Shown here one piece after another: positions 57,471 to 64,000 of a stretch of DNA of 64,000 nucleotides (position 1 is the first letter of the stretch; the number at the start of each line of letters is the position of its first letter). Origin of the DNA: Paenibacillus sambharensis (lineage in GTDB: Bacteria; Bacillota; Bacilli; Paenibacillales; Paenibacillaceae); contig NZ_QKRB01000055.1 in NCBI RefSeq assembly GCF_003233845.1, positions 186,001 through 250,000 of the forward strand, read 5' to 3'. Both the position numbers and the translations under genes were made by a program. Under the pieces are notes generated by a model. That model did not search any database and was not told the origin of the DNA. It saw only the letters and a program-made list of their open reading frames with translations.

Positions 57471-57519
57471 AGGGGCCCCCGGAAGTCAGTGAAAACTGAC
57501 TTTCTGGACAGCCCCTTCG
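57471..57519. terminator. Hairpin terminator after the kinase, related to the one at 8783
   Basis: The inner stem AAGTCAGT-GAAA-ACTGACTT is extended by the GGGGC...GCCCC outer arms and followed by CTTCGTT. The 3' arm TGGACAGCCCCTT matches the hairpin at 8783-8830 (TGGAACAGCCCCTT). It also marks the border to the AT-rich accessory locus. Confidence 0.65.
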
Positions 57520-57614
57520 TTCTATGCGCTTTTATCCAAAAGCACACGCATCGGCACATTGTGGTAAAGCACCCATTCAGAATTCACTTGTTTTGCCCAC
57601 AGCAACCTATACCA

Positions 57615-58304
57615 CTAATCGAGCCCCTTAACCAGCCTCTTTTTCAATCGGGCAAATAACATAAGGGACTCAACAGGCCGCAGCATGAAGCGTTGGACCA
57701 TCGCCACAAGAATTATACTTGACATCAGCAGAGTCCATTTTGATGGCACATGACTCAATTGGTTCGCATATGAAAATAAATTGAACCACGAATCGATTTC
57801 CATATTGACATTCCAATACATCCAATGGGCTATGCCCGCAACATACCCCACTTCCGGAGATCGAAACACCGCTCCGCCAAGCAAGGATAAGGCTCCCGAG
57901 AATAAGAGGCCAGGCATCGTGACATACAATAATGTAAAATATGAAAGAGATGAATCCGAGAAAAGATAACCATGTGGAGATAAATCCAGACGGAGAAGCA
58001 GCCACCCCACGAACAACATGGTGATCGAAAAAAGCATAAACCATAACCATCTGTACCAAAGCATCCAGCTCCCTCGAGTTCTTCGGGTGGCCAGCATTTC
58101 TGTCGCATGGGCGTAATGATCCACCCAGAATACGTCCGGCAGCAGAATAATGCCTACGAAGCAGGCATAAATTTCGTAGAGATTTAAAACATCCCTGCCA
58201 GTGGGAGCATAGAACAAGAAGGGGATCATGACGATAAAAGCAGCGCATAACAGCCATTTGATCGGCGAATAAACAATTTTAAATTGATACAGCATCAGCT
58301 TCAA
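57615..58304 (-). CDS. ABC-2-type membrane permease, subunit 2
   Basis: A 229-aa integral membrane protein with about six hydrophobic helices (for example LLCAAFIVMIPFLFYA, IYACFVGIILLPDVFWV, LWFMLFSITMLFVGWLLL, MPGLLFSGALSLLGGAVF). There are no ATPase motifs. The HYAHATEMLATRRTRG loop after the second helix resembles ABC-2 permeases. The TTG at 58304 follows AGGTGATC with good spacing; the ATG at 58295 is the alternative. The gene starts 5 bp after the stop of the other permease, so the two likely form one transporter with the ATPase at 59392. AT-rich codon use compared with genes before 57.4 kb. Confidence 0.72.
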   Translation of the reverse strand: MKLMLYQFKIVYSPIKWLLCAAFIVMIPFLFYAPTGRDVLNLYEIYACFVGIILLPDVFWVDHYAHATEMLATRRTRGSWMLWYRWLWFMLFSITMLFVGWLLLRLDLSPHGYLFSDSSLSYFTLLYVTMPGLLFSGALSLLGGAVFRSPEVGYVAGIAHWMYWNVNMEIDSWFNLFSYANQLSHVPSKWTLLMSSIILVAMVQRFMLRPVESLMLFARLKKRLVKGLD

Positions 58305-58309
58305 GAAGA

Positions 58310-59395
58310 TCACCTGCCTTTTCCCTTTAAGCCTTGTCTTAACCAGAGCTGTCCGGCCCACAACATCATCAGAAGTGTGGCACCAAGAACCAGGCTTTGA
58401 TGCGGGATATACGCCAGCCAATCGGTAGATGAATGCTCGTCCAGACGAATCATATATCGTGCATATCCTAACGGATGGCTTTCATCCCTTCCAAATGCCG
58501 AAGCAGCAACATTGAAGAGAAGATACACGATAAAGATCGGCAAGGCCGCGATTTCATTGTGAAAGAGAAAGCCAAGCAGGATGATGAGAGCACCGGAAAA
58601 CACAAAGGCAGGGAGTACATAGATAAGCAGTCCCAGAAACACGTCCATAAAATGATACGCATATTCATCCATTGTAAACTTGAGTCCAAGCCATATATTG
58701 GCCGCTGTACTTACGATCAGGGCTGGCAAGCACCAGGCCAGTACCGTTCCGATATATTTTCCCGTGATGTACTGAAAACCAGTGACCGGCTTTGCTCGAA
58801 GCCACTCGATGGCATGGTATCTTCGATCCTTGAAAAATAAAAGTAAAAAAGCGGGAATGGAAAGCGCCGACATGATGATTTGCAGCCGATCCGACCACAG
58901 GAGGGCAAACTCTCTACTGAAAGATTGTCGTTCATAATAATAACGAAAGAGGGGCGCTACCTCTTCAATATTACCTAACCGCACCCCTCTCTCTTCAATA
59001 AAAACGTTCCACTGATCAACAAAGGAAGGATATTGTTGTTCCACCAGCGCATGGGCTTGTTCCAAGGACAAGTTTTGAGCTTTGATCTGGCTGGCAAGGG
59101 CTTTGGCTGCTTGAACGTTTTCCGCAGAAAAATCTCCTTCCTTCAATTGTTCCATATGCAGCACGGCAGCGGACAACGTCTCAGCAGGTGAAACTTCTAC
59201 ACGGAGCAATTCCTGGTGGATTCCTTTAGAAAACAATTGCTGAATATCGTTATTGTCCTGGATCGGGTAATGCCGGAGATAGGGCGAAAATTCCGACCAC
59301 ATAAATAAAAAGAGAAGGATCATCCCCACGATGAAAAACTTGCTTTTGATCTGATAACGAAATTCAAACTGGGTTACTTTGAGCATTGTCTTCAT
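58310..59395 (-). CDS. ABC-2-type membrane permease, subunit 1
   Basis: A 361-aa protein. The N-terminus is cytoplasmic, TM1 is FFIVGMILLFLFMW, and a helical extracytoplasmic domain follows (residues about 45-160; SAENVQAAKALASQIKAQ and EQAHALVEQQYPSFVDQW). Five more hydrophobic helices come after SDRLQIIMSALSIPAFLLLF, which is the ABC-2 permease layout. RYHAIEWLRAKPVTGFQYIT is a typical cytoplasmic coupling segment. The ATG overlaps the ATPase stop (ATGA). It likely exports a peptide or gives self-protection. Substrate not readable. Confidence 0.78.
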   Translation of the reverse strand: MKTMLKVTQFEFRYQIKSKFFIVGMILLFLFMWSEFSPYLRHYPIQDNNDIQQLFSKGIHQELLRVEVSPAETLSAAVLHMEQLKEGDFSAENVQAAKALASQIKAQNLSLEQAHALVEQQYPSFVDQWNVFIEERGVRLGNIEEVAPLFRYYYERQSFSREFALLWSDRLQIIMSALSIPAFLLLFFKDRRYHAIEWLRAKPVTGFQYITGKYIGTVLAWCLPALIVSTAANIWLGLKFTMDEYAYHFMDVFLGLLIYVLPAFVFSGALIILLGFLFHNEIAALPIFIVYLLFNVAASAFGRDESHPLGYARYMIRLDEHSSTDWLAYIPHQSLVLGATLLMMLWAGQLWLRQGLKGKGR

Positions 59396-60267
59396 TTCGT
59401 CAACCCGCCAATCATCCACATATAAGCATCTTCAGCGGTAGGAGCTACTGGAACACTGTGCGGCGGCGCCTCTTCTCCTAGTACGCGCAGCTTCATCGCA
59501 TCTTCCATATAATGGCTTGACACCGTAATATATTCCGACAGAATCCTTTTGTAATCCATCGATAAGGGCAAGGAGCACTCCCAAACTACGCCGGACACGG
59601 CCTTGATCATGCCGGCAATTGTGCCTTGATACTTCAGCATGCCTTGGTCCAGGACGGCTACTTGCTTGCAGGATTGAGCGATATCTTCGATGATATGGGT
59701 GGATAAGATGACGGTTTTGTGACCCGCATATTCAGTAAGCATATTACGGATTGAAATCCTTTCCTCAGGGTCCACTCCTGTTGTAGGCTCGTCCACAATA
59801 AGAATGTCAGGCTCATGTACAATAGCCTGCGCAATGCCTAATCGACGCTTCATCCCACCGGATAATTCCCGAATCTTCTTTCGGGATTGAACGTCCAGAT
59901 GGACTTTTTCAAGAGCTTCCCTAGTTTTTGCCTTCTTGGTCTCCCCCTTCATGCCGTGCAGCGTCGCTGCGTAATCAATGGCTTCCAACACCGACAGTTG
60001 GGGATAAAATCCAAATTCTTGTGGAAGATAGCCGATCGACTGCTGCAGCTGTTTCCGCGTTTTGGAATCCATTAACCGTCCATCCATATAGACTTTGCCG
60101 GAGCTAGCCTCCAGAATGCCCGAAATGATGCGCATCAAGGTGGTTTTTCCCGCGCCGTTTCTACCAATGAGTCCGCAAACACCGGGCTGAATCTCAAGCG
60201 ACACCTCTTTCAACCCATAGCTTTTTTTCGAATATTGTTTACTAATTTGCTCCACTCGGATATGCAT
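59392..60267 (-). CDS. ABC transporter ATP-binding protein
   Basis: A 291-aa ATPase. Walker A is GLIGRNGAGKTTLMRI, Q-loop YLPQEFGFYP, signature ELSGGMKRRLGIAQAI, Walker B ILIVDEPTTGVDPEER, and H-loop VILSTHIIEDIAQ. The C-terminal 70 residues are a family-specific extension. This is the ABC-2 drug/peptide-export type and is coupled to the two permeases. It lies 17 bp after the ABC exporter gene. The ATG is preceded by AGGTGATAAATC. Confidence 0.9.
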   Translation of the reverse strand: MHIRVEQISKQYSKKSYGLKEVSLEIQPGVCGLIGRNGAGKTTLMRIISGILEASSGKVYMDGRLMDSKTRKQLQQSIGYLPQEFGFYPQLSVLEAIDYAATLHGMKGETKKAKTREALEKVHLDVQSRKKIRELSGGMKRRLGIAQAIVHEPDILIVDEPTTGVDPEERISIRNMLTEYAGHKTVILSTHIIEDIAQSCKQVAVLDQGMLKYQGTIAGMIKAVSGVVWECSLPLSMDYKRILSEYITVSSHYMEDAMKLRVLGEEAPPHSVPVAPTAEDAYMWMIGGLTK

Positions 60268-60284
60268 GATTTATCACCTCAATA

Positions 60285-62006
60285 TTAGGCTGTTCTTTCA
60301 AACATGGCTCGGTATTTACTCTGTACAGCGATAAGAGAGTGATGATCACCTCTCTCAACTAGACTCCCGTTGTGCAATAAGAAGATCTCATGCGCATTTA
60401 TCACCGTACGTAAACGGTGGGCAATAAGAATGACGATTTTATCTTGAATCAAGTTTCTTAAATTTTGAATGAGTTTCTCCTCGGTTACAGGGTCCAGCAT
60501 TGAAGTGGCTTCATCTAAAATCAATACAGAAGTCTGTCTAAGCAAGGCCCTAGCTATGGACAATCGTTGGCGTTGACCTCCGGACAATCGGATGCCTTGC
60601 TCTCCAATAAAGGTTTCAAGCTGCTTTGGGAGAGCCATCACATCATCGTAAAGCTCCACTATCCTCAATACCTCCGCTACGTCGTTGTCCGTGACCGACG
60701 TGTTGCCTAAGGCTAAATTATTATAAATCGTATCATTTAATAGAAATGTATTTTGACTTACTACGGCCATTTGATCCCGCAGCGCATCGGTTGAAATCTG
60801 GTTGAGGGCAGTTCCATTGATGCGGATTTCTCCATTCATGTTCGTCCAGAGCTTGAGGAGCAAATAAGTCAAAGTTGACTTCCCAGAGCCGCTTTCGCCA
60901 ACGAAGGCATAGACTCTTGGAGATTCCAATTGCAAGGAGACATCGGATAGTACGGTCTTATCTTCATATTGAAAAGAAACATCTTGAATATGTATTTCAT
61001 GGATGCTATCAATAGATTGTAAGTTGGCATCTTTTTCTCCCCAGTGGGAAGGTGATTCTAGTATTTCATTAATTTTTTTCCAAGAAATTAAAGCTCCCGA
61101 CAATCTCGTTTGAAACTGGGATGCTCGCATGATAGGGGAAATTAACCGTTGGGAATATACATTGAATGTGATTAATCCACCAATCGTTAACGTACCTCCG
61201 ATGACTTTATATCCCCCATAACCAAGGATAAATAGGGTGATAAACATGCCGGAAAGTTGGAGAAAGCTGCCGCTATACGAATAAATGAGCTGTGTTTTGA
61301 TCTGCTGATACGCATTCTGTTTTTCAAGGCTTGCATATTTATTATTAAACAAGCTTTTTGCACCGATGACGACGAAGTTCATTAAGTTGCTTGCAGCTTC
61401 TTGAATCAGGGAATAAAGTTCACCGCTGGCGGTTCTTAAATCACGAGTTTGAGCTTCAATCCAACGGTTAAATTTTTGTTGAACAAAGAAAATAATGAGT
61501 TGTAATACAATCAACCACATTAATAGCTCGGGTTGAAGCCATCCTAGAAAGATGAGCATACCAATCGATACGAGAATATCGGAAGCAAAGTTTACAAAGG
61601 AGTAGGTTGCCGTTTGTTGTATATTCTCGATATCTTCGAAAAGCGTTTTTAAAACATCGCCTGAAGACAAGTTGGTATAGTACTCCCCGTGCATTTTCTG
61701 TAACTGCTGCATGCAGCGTGAGCGGATTTCTACGACAAATGAACGGGCGAGCTTAGAAAAGACATAATCGGATAGAAGTTTTGTCAGGTTGTAGAGAATA
61801 GCTGCACTTAAAGCCAAGGCAATATAAATAAAAAGACTGGATCCATTCCCGGAGGGAATGGAGGTGTCTAACAATTTCATTATGAAGTAAGGGGTCGAAA
61901 CACTAAAAAGACTGCTCATCAGAAGTAGAAATGATGCCGCTGCAAAAGATCCTTTGTGATTTGCAAAGTTACGGATGATCGCTTTAAGCATATGTTTTCG
62001 ATTCAT
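60285..62006 (-). CDS. ABC exporter with fused transmembrane and ATPase domains
   Basis: A 573-aa exporter half-molecule. Six membrane helices cover residues about 20-300 (AASFLLLMSSLFSVSTPYF, ILVSIGMLIFLGWL and others). The ATPase domain has Walker A FVGESGSGKSTLTYLL, Q-loop VVSQNTFLLND, signature RLSGGQRQRLSIARALL, and Walker B SVLILDEATSMLDP. There is no N-terminal C39 peptidase domain. It resembles RiPP or peptide exporters. The ATG at 62006 has AAAGGA upstream and overlaps the end of the protease gene by 23 bp, so the two are translated together. Confidence 0.9.
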   Translation of the reverse strand: MNRKHMLKAIIRNFANHKGSFAAASFLLLMSSLFSVSTPYFIMKLLDTSIPSGNGSSLFIYIALALSAAILYNLTKLLSDYVFSKLARSFVVEIRSRCMQQLQKMHGEYYTNLSSGDVLKTLFEDIENIQQTATYSFVNFASDILVSIGMLIFLGWLQPELLMWLIVLQLIIFFVQQKFNRWIEAQTRDLRTASGELYSLIQEAASNLMNFVVIGAKSLFNNKYASLEKQNAYQQIKTQLIYSYSGSFLQLSGMFITLFILGYGGYKVIGGTLTIGGLITFNVYSQRLISPIMRASQFQTRLSGALISWKKINEILESPSHWGEKDANLQSIDSIHEIHIQDVSFQYEDKTVLSDVSLQLESPRVYAFVGESGSGKSTLTYLLLKLWTNMNGEIRINGTALNQISTDALRDQMAVVSQNTFLLNDTIYNNLALGNTSVTDNDVAEVLRIVELYDDVMALPKQLETFIGEQGIRLSGGQRQRLSIARALLRQTSVLILDEATSMLDPVTEEKLIQNLRNLIQDKIVILIAHRLRTVINAHEIFLLHNGSLVERGDHHSLIAVQSKYRAMFERTA

Positions 62007-62982
62007 GATGATAAATCCTTTCAATATGACAGATAAAGTGACTAAAGCTTGAAAAATGACGAAATGTCCATTGCATATCGTTTGCTGGGATCCCGACAAC
62101 GGATGCAATATCCCGAATAAAGTTGGGGAATTGATTTTGTGACAACCCGTTTTTGGACAATAAAAGGTGATGGTCTCCGGTCCGAGTATTACAATAGCAG
62201 GACACGATGTCCTTGATCCTGTTCAATACATTTATAGGTAAGGTATGACCGTAAACGGGCTGTGTAATTTCAAGGTTCGGGCTTCTCTGTAATTCTTCAT
62301 CAAGCCAGCTGAATCTTTGAGCGGTTTGAGCTAACAAGCAACAAGGATCGATCTGCTGATTTTGATTTTGTTCCAGTAGAAGGCGGGCCAGATGTCCTGT
62401 GACGACAGCAGCAGCTTTACTGTTCCCCCCAAACAAGCTGTATACGGAAAAGTCTTGATGCGTCCATACAGGCGTCATATCTGCAGCCACTTGGATCGGC
62501 TTGCCTTGATCCACCCAGATCGTCTCAGACTCCGGCATCAATGTACCGTTTACACCGATAACAGTCGGTAGAGCTGCGGGATAACTCATCTCTGACCCGT
62601 TTTCAACAGAAGCTACCACCCATTTTCCTTGGTTAGAAATTCTTTGAAATAACTCTTTCAAACGGCTCGTGATATGAAAGGATCGGAAGCTGAAGCTCAT
62701 ATGCAGAATCGAAACATCCAAACTTAAGCATAATTCTAGTGCAGCCTCTAGGCTTTTGGAATCTCCTGTAAGATTTGGATCCAATATTTTTATACTTCCA
62801 AGACGTACATTAGTTGCTAAACGGCGAATCATATGAGCGCAGGCGCTGCCATGCCCAGTGAGATCCTGTGGATGCTTCGTCTCCCTTACTTCGTGAGTGT
62901 CAGGGTCATACTCGTAAGAGTGGGTTAATTCGTTAAAGAAGCGACGGTCAATTCCGGAATCCAGAATCATGACATCACACAT
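61984..62982 (-). CDS. Cytoplasmic subtilisin-like (S8) protease with C-terminal extension
   Basis: A 332-aa protein without signal peptide or propeptide. The triad is readable: Asp8 (VMILDSGID), His44 (LTGHGSACAHMI) and Ser188 (FGGNSKAAAVVTGHLARL), with oxyanion Asn128 (ASVENGSEMSYPAALP). Residues 250-332 lie outside the protease fold. They contain FIRDIASVVGIPANDMQW and FSSFSHFICHIERIY, a pattern that weakly recalls acyl-carrier proteins (DSL-like serine in SSFSH). It lies between the radical-SAM fragment and the exporter, so leader cleavage of a modified peptide is the best guess. The ATG follows GAGGAGG. Confidence 0.82.
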   Translation of the reverse strand: MCDVMILDSGIDRRFFNELTHSYEYDPDTHEVRETKHPQDLTGHGSACAHMIRRLATNVRLGSIKILDPNLTGDSKSLEAALELCLSLDVSILHMSFSFRSFHITSRLKELFQRISNQGKWVVASVENGSEMSYPAALPTVIGVNGTLMPESETIWVDQGKPIQVAADMTPVWTHQDFSVYSLFGGNSKAAAVVTGHLARLLLEQNQNQQIDPCCLLAQTAQRFSWLDEELQRSPNLEITQPVYGHTLPINVLNRIKDIVSCYCNTRTGDHHLLLSKNGLSQNQFPNFIRDIASVVGIPANDMQWTFRHFSSFSHFICHIERIYHHESKTYA

Positions 62983-63006
62983 CTTCCGTGTAACCTCCTC
63001 ATAGGT

Positions 63007-63035
63007 AAAGGATGGTGTATTTCACACCATCCTTT
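63007..63035. other. Perfect 12-bp hairpin upstream of the protease gene
   Basis: AAAGGATGGTGT and its exact complement flank a 5-nt loop, about 10 nt before the protease SD. There is no long T tract. In many bacteriocin operons such a hairpin lies just after the precursor gene and lowers expression of the downstream machinery. Confidence 0.6.
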
Positions 63036-63088
63036 AATGGTTTAGTATCAATAAGTCAATCAGGAATGATTACCACCAGCTCGTTGTC

Positions 63089-63472
63089 TTAGGTGTATAC
63101 ACATATATTGATAATATCCGCTGTGCTTAAACAATCTGATGTGGAAGTATTCAGTGCATCGACAATGCAGTGGGTACATTGAAGGTTGCATCTTTGGGTA
63201 AGTGAAAAACTCACTTCCCGCAAATGTGGGGAGTGGGGGATTTCCCAGTACCCAAGCTCGTCCAATTTAGCTAATAGACCATTAAAATATTGGCGATCCT
63301 GCGCTTCTTGAAAACGATTAAGAAGTTCATCTCGAGTCAAATGTTGTTCCAAAGCCACTTCCAGAATATCGAAGCATTCCTTCGAAATCTTTAACCATGC
63401 TCCGGTTTTCCGGTTCATAAGAATTACACGGTCGCCGTGAAAGAGGGTTCGACTAGAATCAGAAATTTTCAT
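63089..63472 (-). pseudogene. Truncated radical-SAM peptide maturase (RRE plus CxxxCxxC only)
   Basis: The 127-aa product begins with a PqqD-like RiPP recognition domain (residues 8-78: HGDRVILMNRKTGAWLKIS, EALEQ-type helices, LLAKLDELGYWEI). It continues into SFSLTQRCNLQCTHCIVDA, the radical-SAM cluster motif (Cys95, Cys99, Cys102), and DCLSTADIINI, which fits the helix after it. It then ends at CVYT-stop. Complete relatives of this type have 350-450 residues including the SAM barrel and SPASM domain. The ribosome site (AAAGGAG) is intact. Both 5' parts look functional, so a deletion or frameshift near 63090-63100 is likely. Confidence 0.72.
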
Positions 63473-63653
63473 GCGAGGCACTCCTTTGTTTAGACTTGAA
63501 TTCACTCAATAATATTGTAAATAAACGGATCGATAACAACATCAAGGAATTAAATCCACAATATTGCTCATCCCGTTTTAATACAAGATTACCTTTTTTG
63601 TGTTCACATTTTTTTCAAGAAGCTGTGAAAATAAAGTGGAAGTTAATGACTCT

Positions 63654-63770
63654 ATGAGGTTTTTCATAGAAAGGCAGAGTCTAATTTCAGAACAACAAAA
63701 TCTGCGCGACAATTCAACAGCCGCTGTACTCAGCCAGCTGGAGGAAGAAGAAAACCGTGCGGAGATGTAA
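63654..63770 (+). CDS. Possible small ORF (38 aa), uncertain
   Basis: ATG at 63654 opens MRFFIERQSLISEQQNLRDN and ends in SQLEEEENRAEM. The frame is open further upstream (GTG at 63636; no SD in either case). The composition is helical and charged. The SQLEEE end recalls weakly the SQELD motif of Spo0E-like phosphatases, but this is not convincing. A plus-strand terminator follows at 63824. Could be a remnant of a longer gene. Confidence 0.25.
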   Translation: MRFFIERQSLISEQQNLRDNSTAAVLSQLEEEENRAEM

Positions 63771-63823
63771 CGGTTACGAACCAAGCAAGGCAAACTTAGA
63801 ACGCAAACAAAGGAAATCCTATC

Positions 63824-63866
63824 ATCAGGAACATCGGTTATATAGCTGATATTCCTGATTTTTTTG
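63824..63866 (+). terminator. Rho-independent terminator on the plus strand
   Basis: ATCAGGAACATC pairs with TGATATTCCTGAT (one mismatch) and is followed by TTTTTTT. It shows that a plus-strand transcript ends here, between the small ORF and the edge promoter. The rest of 63473-63823 shows no supported minus-strand gene. Confidence 0.7.
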
Positions 63867-63916
63867 TCTATAAAATAGAAATACTGTCGATTCGCAATAA
63901 CATATTATTATTTATA

Positions 63917-63944
63917 TTGACAATACTCACCTAGACCTTATGAT
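63917..63944 (+). promoter_or_regulatory. Putative strong plus-strand promoter at the right edge
   Basis: TTGACA, 16 bp, TATGAT, followed within 10 bp by AAAGGAGG (63953-63960). It would drive a plus-strand gene that runs off the window. Confidence 0.62.
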
Positions 63945-63949
63945 AGATT

Positions 63950-64000
63950 ATGAAAGGAGGTTGCCCAGATATTACTATAGTGATATTTTATTGGATTAAT
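63950..64000 (+). CDS. Start of a plus-strand ORF cut by the window edge (uncertain)
   Basis: ATG at 63950 opens MKGGCPDITIVIFYWIN and stays open to the edge, but the strong AAAGGAGG lies inside its second and third codons. The real start may therefore lie downstream of the SD or beyond the edge. Only the promoter and SD are convincing. Confidence 0.25.
   Translation, partial: MKGGCPDITIVIFYWIN

Noticed and set aside
63578-63793. 71-codon minus-strand frame considered as RiPP precursor
   Set aside because: TTG start without SD, no leader/core pattern; overlaps a plus-strand unit with its own terminator.

Overview
The window looks like a chromosome segment of a fairly GC-rich, endospore-forming Firmicute, most likely Paenibacillus or a close relative. 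Three things support this: the gene content (gpr, spoIIP, spoVAC-AD-AE, competence genes, a T-box leuS, a CIRCE-controlled hrcA operon), the strong AGGAGG-type ribosome sites, and a gene order that follows the Bacillus subtilis yqeG-to-yqeW block almost gene for gene. The species cannot be fixed from sequence alone. Nearly all genes lie on the minus strand, so transcription mostly runs from high to low coordinates.

Layout, left to right. 1-7.3 kb: the AddAB recombination nuclease (addA cut by the left edge), with a LexA-like box near the addB promoter. 7.5-12 kb: a secreted glycerophosphodiesterase, a proline-rich small protein, an RlmI-like rRNA methyltransferase, a YqeW-type Na/Pi transporter and a Nudix hydrolase. 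12-21.6 kb: mtaB, rsmE, an M50 protease, prmA, two small conserved-looking genes, then dnaJ-dnaK-grpE-hrcA behind a perfect CIRCE operator. 21.7-30 kb: a GNAT acetyltransferase, hemW, lepA, a yqxA-like gene, spoIIP, gpr (with a sigma-G-type promoter), rpsT and holA. 30.2-38.9 kb: an ECF sigma/anti-sigma pair, comEC, comEB, metY, comEA and comER. 39-48 kb: leuS with a complete T-box leader, yqeM, cvfB, rsfS, yqeK, nadD, yhbY, aroE, yqeH and yqeG. 48.3-52.8 kb: a transglutaminase-DUF58-MoxR trio. 52.9-55 kb: spoVAE-AD-AC and a 32-residue membrane peptide. 55.1-57.4 kb: a two-component system preceded by four 11-bp-spaced direct repeats.

From about 57.6 kb to the right end the DNA is visibly more AT-rich and the content changes to an accessory locus. 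It encodes two ABC-2 permeases, an ABC ATPase, an ABC exporter with fused membrane and ATPase domains, a cytoplasmic subtilisin-like protease with an unusual C-terminal extension, and a short protein with a RiPP-recognition (PqqD-like) domain followed by a radical-SAM CxxxCxxC motif that stops far too early. This is the most unusual part of the window. It looks like a RiPP (ribosomal peptide) maturation, export and self-protection locus whose radical-SAM gene has been truncated. No precursor peptide can be named with confidence.

Most of the window is core housekeeping: DNA repair, protein folding, rRNA/tRNA modification, ribosome assembly, NAD and shikimate biosynthesis, DNA uptake and spore formation and germination. 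Insertions relative to the B. subtilis order are cvfB, leuS, metY, the ECF pair, the GNAT gene, the M50 protease and the Nudix gene.
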